Source: Ehretia macrophylla (taxonomy: Eukaryota > Streptophyta > Magnoliopsida > Boraginales > Ehretiaceae). Taken from it: 64,000 nt of DNA. The notes beneath the pieces were generated by a model, which made no database searches, was not told the DNA's origin, and was given only the letters and a program-made list of their open reading frames with translations. Position 1 is the first letter of the stretch; every line of letters starts with the position of its first letter. A program made the translations under genes and the position numbers. The DNA lies in NCBI GenBank assembly GCA_037974665.1, contig CM075783.1:39569712-39633711 (forward strand). The letters are read 5' to 3'. Positions 59,081-64,000 of this stretch are shown here, in pieces.

Positions 59081-59574
59081 TAATCAAGAAAGCATCTTAC
59101 ACGAAGCACTAGATTATTAACTAATCCTACAAACTCCACTAACTAATATTAAAATGCTAAGTCAATGCACTAGAAGACAAAATTTCACCAAAAGCTAAAC
59201 ATTCTTACTCTTTATTCTTTATTCTTTTGCATATTCCAAACACATACAATTAAATAATGCTCAAAATATGAAAAAAATTCAGAAATTTCACAAGCTATGG
59301 CCGACCATGTGAAGAGCTTGTGCATGCTTTGCAATTTCAAAAATCATTCCTAGACAAGCCTATGACACAATGCATAAAAAATGAAACAAAACACACCTAC
59401 CAAGCTTTACTTTCCCGACCAAAACACTCCATGCTTCTTCACATTTCAAGATTGCACATTGACTAAGGGAATTTCAGAAATTGTAGAATTCTAGGCCGAC
59501 CCATGCATTCAAACACCCTCAAAGCATCTTCAACCTCATTTGTGCTTCCAAACCTTTTCTCAAGCTCTCAATTC

Positions 59575-59594
59575 CTCTCTCTCTCTCTCTCTCT
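59575..59594 (+). repeat. (CT)10 microsatellite
   Basis: Ten CT units inside the element 3 LTR. Element 2 LTRs have a longer, interrupted GA/CT-rich stretch in the equivalent place (46860-46920). Confidence 0.9.
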
Positions 59595-61378
59595 TGGCCA
59601 AGGCTGCACCCTCAAGTCCCATAGCTTAATCTCATCTCCTAAAACTCACCAAGACACTCAAGGACTCTAGGAAGCTCGATCAAGCAAGCAAGAAGCAAGA
59701 AAATTGCATGCAAGCTCATAAAACCCTTCATTTCGGCTTAGGTATGTTTGATAGCTTCTATTTCATTTCCTTTTGTTCTAGCCACATGCACATACTAAGA
59801 ACATGGTAACTAAGCTAGGAATTAGAGAATCTCAAGCTATCTCTTGGCCAAACAAGGAGAAAGGACGTTTTGTGCGTCTTCAAGAGTTTTGAGCATCATT
59901 TGTTGTCAATAGGCTAAGGTGAGGGTTAATCCTTTTTAAAAGCTTTCAAAAACCACATGCATGCCTTCATATGTCTAGATTTACCTCTGTACTTGTTGTA
60001 TATGTGTGTGCATGAGCTTATATAACCATGCATGGCAAGATATTTGGCTAGGACTTGAAGATAGGCAAAATTGCGTAGTTGGCAGATTTCTGACTTGTTA
60101 GAACGAAATGCATTTGACCTGGTTAATGATGTTGAAAATTGGTAGGTGACTAGTTTTTCCCGTTCTGAGAATTTTTCATAGAAATAGGCCAAGGCCAATT
60201 TGGAATCTAAGGTCTCCAAAATGACAAAACATCAAAAGGTGCCTAAATCTGGAAAATCTAGGAAAATGGAGCAGGTTTTTGGCAGTTCATTGTCCTAGTA
60301 GAAAGAAACAGTTTTGACCTAGTAAACGATATCTAAAATGCATAAAATTTGGTAGGTTGCTATAATTTTCAGTTCCGGACATTTTTGTCAGCAATAGGCT
60401 AAAGCTAAATCTGACCCTAAGACCCTCGAAAATGGCAAGTATTGAAATATGTACAAATTTGGACAGTTTTGCGTAGTCTCACGATTTTAGCTATAACTCT
60501 TGAATCCGAACTCCAAATGATGCGAGGTTTGTTTCTAGATTCAAATAACTCATTAGGATTTAATTTGACATTTTGTTCACTGGAATTGGAGATTGGTTGC
60601 TTGTCTAAATGATTGTGGGAAAACGGACCATTGCGGTGAGGTTTTTATCTAGTGATATGCTTTGAAAATTATTGTAACTCCTCTTGTGGTGTTGAATGGT
60701 TGGGATTGTGGTACTTGGATGTTGTGTGGACTGTTTTGGATGATTGAGGATGTTTTAATTAATTGATGCATGGCTTGGGTTTAATTACGTGACAACTTGT
60801 GGCTTGATCGCACATGTAAGCATGAATTGAAACCCTAGTGACTTTGAAAACTCGCTAAGTGTTGATCCTATGGTTTTTGTGTCTAATTATGTGATTAGTG
60901 GGCTGCCCGTAGTTGTCCTTATAGCCCTAAATGTCATTTCCAATGATTACATGTTGATAAGTAGACTTTTCTTGTACCCGGTCTTATGTAAACGTCGTTG
61001 TATGCTTGTATAACCTTATTACTTGATTTTGTGAACCCCGAAATGAGTTATATGACTTGATTTACATGTGTTACTTGGCTGCCTATTTAATATTCATATA
61101 ACTCCATGTATTTTACAAGCGAAATTACATGTCAAAGCATGCCTTGTGTGTTTACTTGTCAATGTGCGATCTTATAACTGCACGGACGCAACCTACTTTG
61201 TTGTCCTCCTAATGTGATATATTAAAAGTTATAAATGTGCATTGCATACATGGTTGCAACCTTTCATTCTGGCGTGGTAGCGTTTCATGCACACCGGGCG
61301 GCATCGGGCTTGCCGGTGCAACCGTGACTACCATTGTCCAATTCCCTCTCTCGCTTGGGGGCTAGACTTCCCCGGGGA

Positions 61379-61419
61379 GTTGGGTCATAGGATTTCGGGG
61401 TACATCCAGAGTACACCCA
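61379..61419 (+). other. GC-rich conserved LTR block, element 3 copy
   Basis: GTTGGGTCATAGGATTTCGG followed by GGTACATCCAGAGTACACCC; the central CCGG has become CCAG here. Confidence 0.6.
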
Positions 61420-61513
61420 TTTGGCGTGATAAGTGGATGATTTGAAGTCGGCCGCAACAACTGTTATTGCAAATGAATTGAGAGCAAAAGCTCACCGTAT
61501 CTTTTTCACTGTG

Positions 61514-61519
61514 TATAAG
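61514..61519 (+). promoter_or_regulatory. TATA-like box, element 3 LTR
   Basis: TATAAG in CACTGTGTATAAGTACTC, shared by all three LTRs of this family. Placed about 200 bp before the hairpin. Motif match only. Confidence 0.4.
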
Positions 61520-61710
61520 TACTCTCGCTTGGTTCTTAAAGGACCTCGGGGAAGAAAGATAGGTAATTGTGTTCTTTTACTTTTATATTATTTTATGAAC
61601 TTACTTGTGTTATATGTCATTTTTCAAAAAGGGTTTTTTTTTATTTTTTTTTTATTTTATAAGTTGAACCGAAAAAAGAGTTTCAAAACGTATTTCTCGT
61701 TCCCCCTCGC

Positions 61711-61728
61711 TGAGTTCATAAGAACTCA
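61711..61728 (+). other. LTR hairpin TGAGTTC / GAACTCA (element 3)
   Basis: A perfect 7-bp stem with loop ATAA after CCCCCTCGC. Same place as the hairpins of element 1 and the solo LTRs, different stem sequence. Confidence 0.55.
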
Positions 61729-61746
61729 CCCTCTTTTATAATCTCA

Positions 61747-61809
61747 GGTGAAGAAGATCAGGAACAAGTACCTGAGGATAACGTGCCTATTGACGACTCC
61801 TTGGAGTGA
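61747..61809 (+). other. Acidic mini reading frame after CAG (element 3 LTR)
   Basis: Behind TTATAATCTCAG, 20 codons read with EEDQEQVPEDNVPIDDSLE and end TGA at 61807-61809. A good donor-like AG/GTAATTG lies at about 61560-61566. Splicing from it to this CAG would keep one frame with the upstream GTG-started frame, but that upstream frame is not kept in element 2. No ATG in the acidic part. Confidence 0.35.
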
Positions 61810-61908
61810 TTGCCTGCCGTATGTGCCTTACTTGATTGTGGCTGTTATGTGAATGATATGTTGTTTTGAAGACTATTTTCTATGTTGCTTGTTGTTGTCA
61901 TTGTAAAT

Positions 61909-61931
61909 GACCCCCGTTGTAATTTGGGGTC
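61909..61931 (+). other. Hairpin near probable poly(A) site (element 3)
   Basis: GACCCC and GGGGTC, perfect 6-bp stem, 11-base loop, followed by TAATTTTGATTTG. Confidence 0.4.
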
Positions 61932-62425
61932 TAATTTTGATTTGTACCGATATTAACTAGACAGACACCCTATTTGCTCGTTTTGCGGCTTTGATTGGTA
62001 ACTACTGCAGGCTTATGAAGTACTAGGCAAGAGTTAAGTAAAATGAATCTATCCAATCTTAAGCAGGTACAAATTGGTAAGCTAAGATCAACAAATACTT
62101 GTGTAACAGGGATTGACAAATAAACGAGAGATAGTTATCATGCTAGGTTGTTAATCAAACGAGACTTCGAGATAACTAGTAGGCATTTCGATTGGTGCTA
62201 AATAATAATCTTAGTTGGAAATGAATTTGAGATTGAAAGTTTTGAGGCGTTTAAAAAATTAGGTCAAACTAAAGAGCCCAATTACAGCCGTTATGCAGCC
62301 GATTTTTTGGAGTTCTAGGCTAATGTTAAGTGTTAAATCTTAATGAATGATTAAGTATGTGAAATGGTATAAATGATTAGATCACACCCTAGTCTAACCT
62401 CTATAGGATGGGTTGGGGCGTGACA

Positions 62426-62704
62426 CCTTATAGAAATGGTATCAGAGCCTAGATTGCTTAAGCCGGGTTTAACTCTCGGACCATGGGTAGAAGCCCTAAG
62501 GTTATTGGGATGACTTGTTTATGTGTGTTAATGTGTGACAATATCAATTGTGCCTTCTCTGTTTCTATGTGTTTATGTGATTAACATGTCTTAACTGTTT
62601 TGAGAATTGTGTGTCAATGTGAAATTGTATGCTGCATACCTCATACATTAAATTCTTGTCTTGTCGTATTCCAATAAGTTGTGCATCATAATCTGTTCCT
62701 ATAG
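62426..62704 (+). other. Untranslated leader of element 3b
   Basis: Between LTR and gag ATG; AT-rich with TGTG words, carrying the primer-binding site. Nothing else recognised. Confidence 0.7.
62437..62448 (+). other. Primer-binding site, initiator Met-tRNA (element 3b)
   Basis: TGGTATCAGAGC, 11 bp after the LTR end. Confidence 0.9.
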
Positions 62705-64000
62705 ATGGCTGGCCCTAATACCGGCAATACCAATAGGAGCGATGAGCCTCATGGAGCCAGAGATGCTCAAACTAATCCCAGCATGGCCATGTTTAACATG
62801 ATGACGAATGCTATGGATCATGTGTCGCGAGTGATGGAACATCAAGATGCACGTGAAGCAAACAACAACAACAACAACAACAGGAATGATGGTAACAATG
62901 GGAGAAATAGCAGAATGCGGGAGTTCATTGACTTTCGCCCATTCAAATTCTACGGGGAAGCTGATGATGAAAAGGCAGAGGCTTGGCTGTCTGAGATTGA
63001 AAGGATTTTTAGGCCACTTGATTATACTGATGAGGAAAAGATTGAGTTAGCTGTGTTTCTGTTGCACGGGGATGCTAAGCATTGGTGGTACACTGTGGAT
63101 GCACTTTGGGAAACTGATCATACACCTCCCTTGTGGGGTAATTTTGTTAAGGCATTCAAGGAGAAATACATACCTGTAGTTTCCAAGCAGAGGTGAATCG
63201 AAGAATTCATGCAGTTGAACCAGGGTAACATGACGGTAGCCCAGTATGAGGCTCGTTTTGACCGACTGTCCCATTATGCTCAATACATGGTCAGTACCCC
63301 TGAGGCAAAGATGTGGAATTTACGAATGGGTTGAGGCCAGAAATTTAGGATCAGTTGGCTTCGCATGACTTCACTACCTATTCTGTTCTCCTTGCGGCTG
63401 CCTCCCGAGTTAAGAAGAGGAAACTTGATAGAGCCGATTCAAGCCGGCCGAACAAGAAACCATATCAGCCTCCAGGTCAACAGAGGAAATTCCAGACTCA
63501 GAGTCGCAGTCAGGGCCAGAGCTAGAACAGACCAGTCAATAACCGTGGCCTGACTAAAGCACCATTAGCCTCTTCCACCCGTGGATCCACAGGTAGTTCA
63601 CATGCTACTCAGTCTATCAACTGTTCTTACTGTGACAAGAAGGGTCACACCGAGGCCCAGTGTTGGAAGAAGTCAGGACGATGCGTGCGGTGTGGCAGTG
63701 ATCAACATTAGATCAAGGATTGCCCTAAATGGCAAGGGGGACAAAATCAGATCAAACCAGCTGGTAGAGGCAAGACTCCAGTTCCTAGAGTTTAGGCTCG
63801 AGCTTATGCTATTGAGTGCAAGGAGCTTCCTAAGGAGACCGCTGTTGTTGAAGGTACATTCTTGATACTGAAACAACCAGTTAGGGTGCTAATTGATCCA
63901 GGTACTACTCATTCATTTATTACTCCCTTATGTGTGCAACGTGTGAAATTACGAGTTGAATGTTTGCCTTACAAAGTAGAAGTTGGTACTCCGATGGGTT
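62705..64000 (+). pseudogene. Element 3b gag and start of protease (continues past the window)
   Basis: Begins MAGPNTGNTNRSDEP, parallel to element 2 GAG. The gag core is open to a TGA at 63194-63196 (Arg codon in the family). A one-base loss near 63316-63320 then shifts the frame. In the new frame stops lie at 63346, 63523, 63709 and 63793, mostly where the family has Gln. Zinc knuckle sequences CSYCDKKGHTEAQC and CVRCGSDQH (then a stop in place of Gln) are recognisable. The protease motif DPGTTHSF has its Asp at 63895-63897. The coding region leaves the window within the protease. Confidence 0.9.

Larger units (their letters stand above)
58849..62425 (+). repeat. Shared LTR of element 3
   Basis: A 3577-bp LTR from TGTGAAGCCCGACCTCG to GGTTGGGGCGTGACA, the same family as the element 2 LTRs but clearly diverged from them. 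Contents: degenerate 20-bp repeats (58849-59080), (CT)10 at 59575-59594, GC-rich block (61379-61419), TATA-like TATAAG (61514), hairpin (61711-61728), acidic frame (61747-61809) and GACCCC/GGGGTC hairpin (61909-61931). A 102-codon frame from GTG 61433 to 61741 ends before the CAG. No host gene is supported. Confidence 0.93.
56974..64000 (+). mobile_element. Element 3: truncated chain pol - LTR - gag-pol (runs off the window)
   Basis: Same family as element 2, opposite strand. One LTR (58849-62425) has a pol end plus polypurine tract on its left and a primer-binding site plus gag-pol on its right, so it serves as 3' LTR of the left unit and 5' LTR of the right unit. This LTR-internal-LTR-internal pattern usually comes from unequal recombination between LTRs. 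The left unit has lost its 5' part by a deletion joining it to satellite. The right end lies outside the window. Confidence 0.88.

Overview
The window is plant heterochromatin with no host gene that I can support. It is a tandem satellite DNA (monomer about 341 bp, about 30.5 kb in five blocks, roughly 90 monomers) into which Ty3/gypsy LTR retrotransposons have inserted. The plant assignment rests on three things: primer-binding sites matching initiator Met-tRNA, a gag-pol that ends in a GPY/F module plus a chromodomain-like tail (chromovirus, best fit Tekay/Del clade), and very long LTRs (2.3-3.6 kb). The species cannot be named from the sequence alone. Such a satellite/chromovirus mix is typical of pericentromeric, centromeric or knob chromatin.

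Layout. 1-6925: satellite. 6926-16438: complete element 1 (+ strand, 9.5 kb, target duplication GCAAG, LTRs 2292 and 2283 bp, gag-pol broken by nine stops and one frameshift). 16439-34119: satellite. 34120-36621: solo LTR A (target duplication CTGCG). 36622-39366: satellite. 39367-41851: solo LTR B of the same family (TTTGG). 41852-44025: satellite. 44026-55990: complete element 2 (- strand, 12 kb, AGTTA, LTRs about 3.58 kb, thirteen stops but no net frameshift). 55991-56973: satellite. 56974-64000: element 3, same family as element 2 but on the + strand. It is a pol fragment cut off at its 5' side inside RNase H, then one LTR (58849-62425), then a second PBS and gag-pol that runs off the window. 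All satellite blocks share one orientation, and removing the insertions restores continuous monomers.

How the parts relate. The satellite is the landing platform, and all four intact insertion sites lie within about 90 bp of the 341-bp monomer. The elements are dead: most inactivating changes are C-to-T or G-to-A, as expected for heavily methylated DNA, and the satellite itself decays at CpG sites. The many 60-190 codon reading frames in the satellite are by-products of its sequence and are not annotated as genes.

The most interesting structure is inside the LTRs. Three divergent LTR families keep the same order of landmarks: a GC-rich block, a TATA-like region, a hairpin whose two arms change together, a pyrimidine tract ending in CAG, a short strongly acidic reading frame, and a second hairpin near the likely poly(A) site. 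Element 2/3 LTRs also start with about eleven degenerate 19-20 bp repeats, and element 1 LTRs carry four clustered W-box motifs. These are candidates for conserved but unannotated LTR functions. I found no separate gene system.
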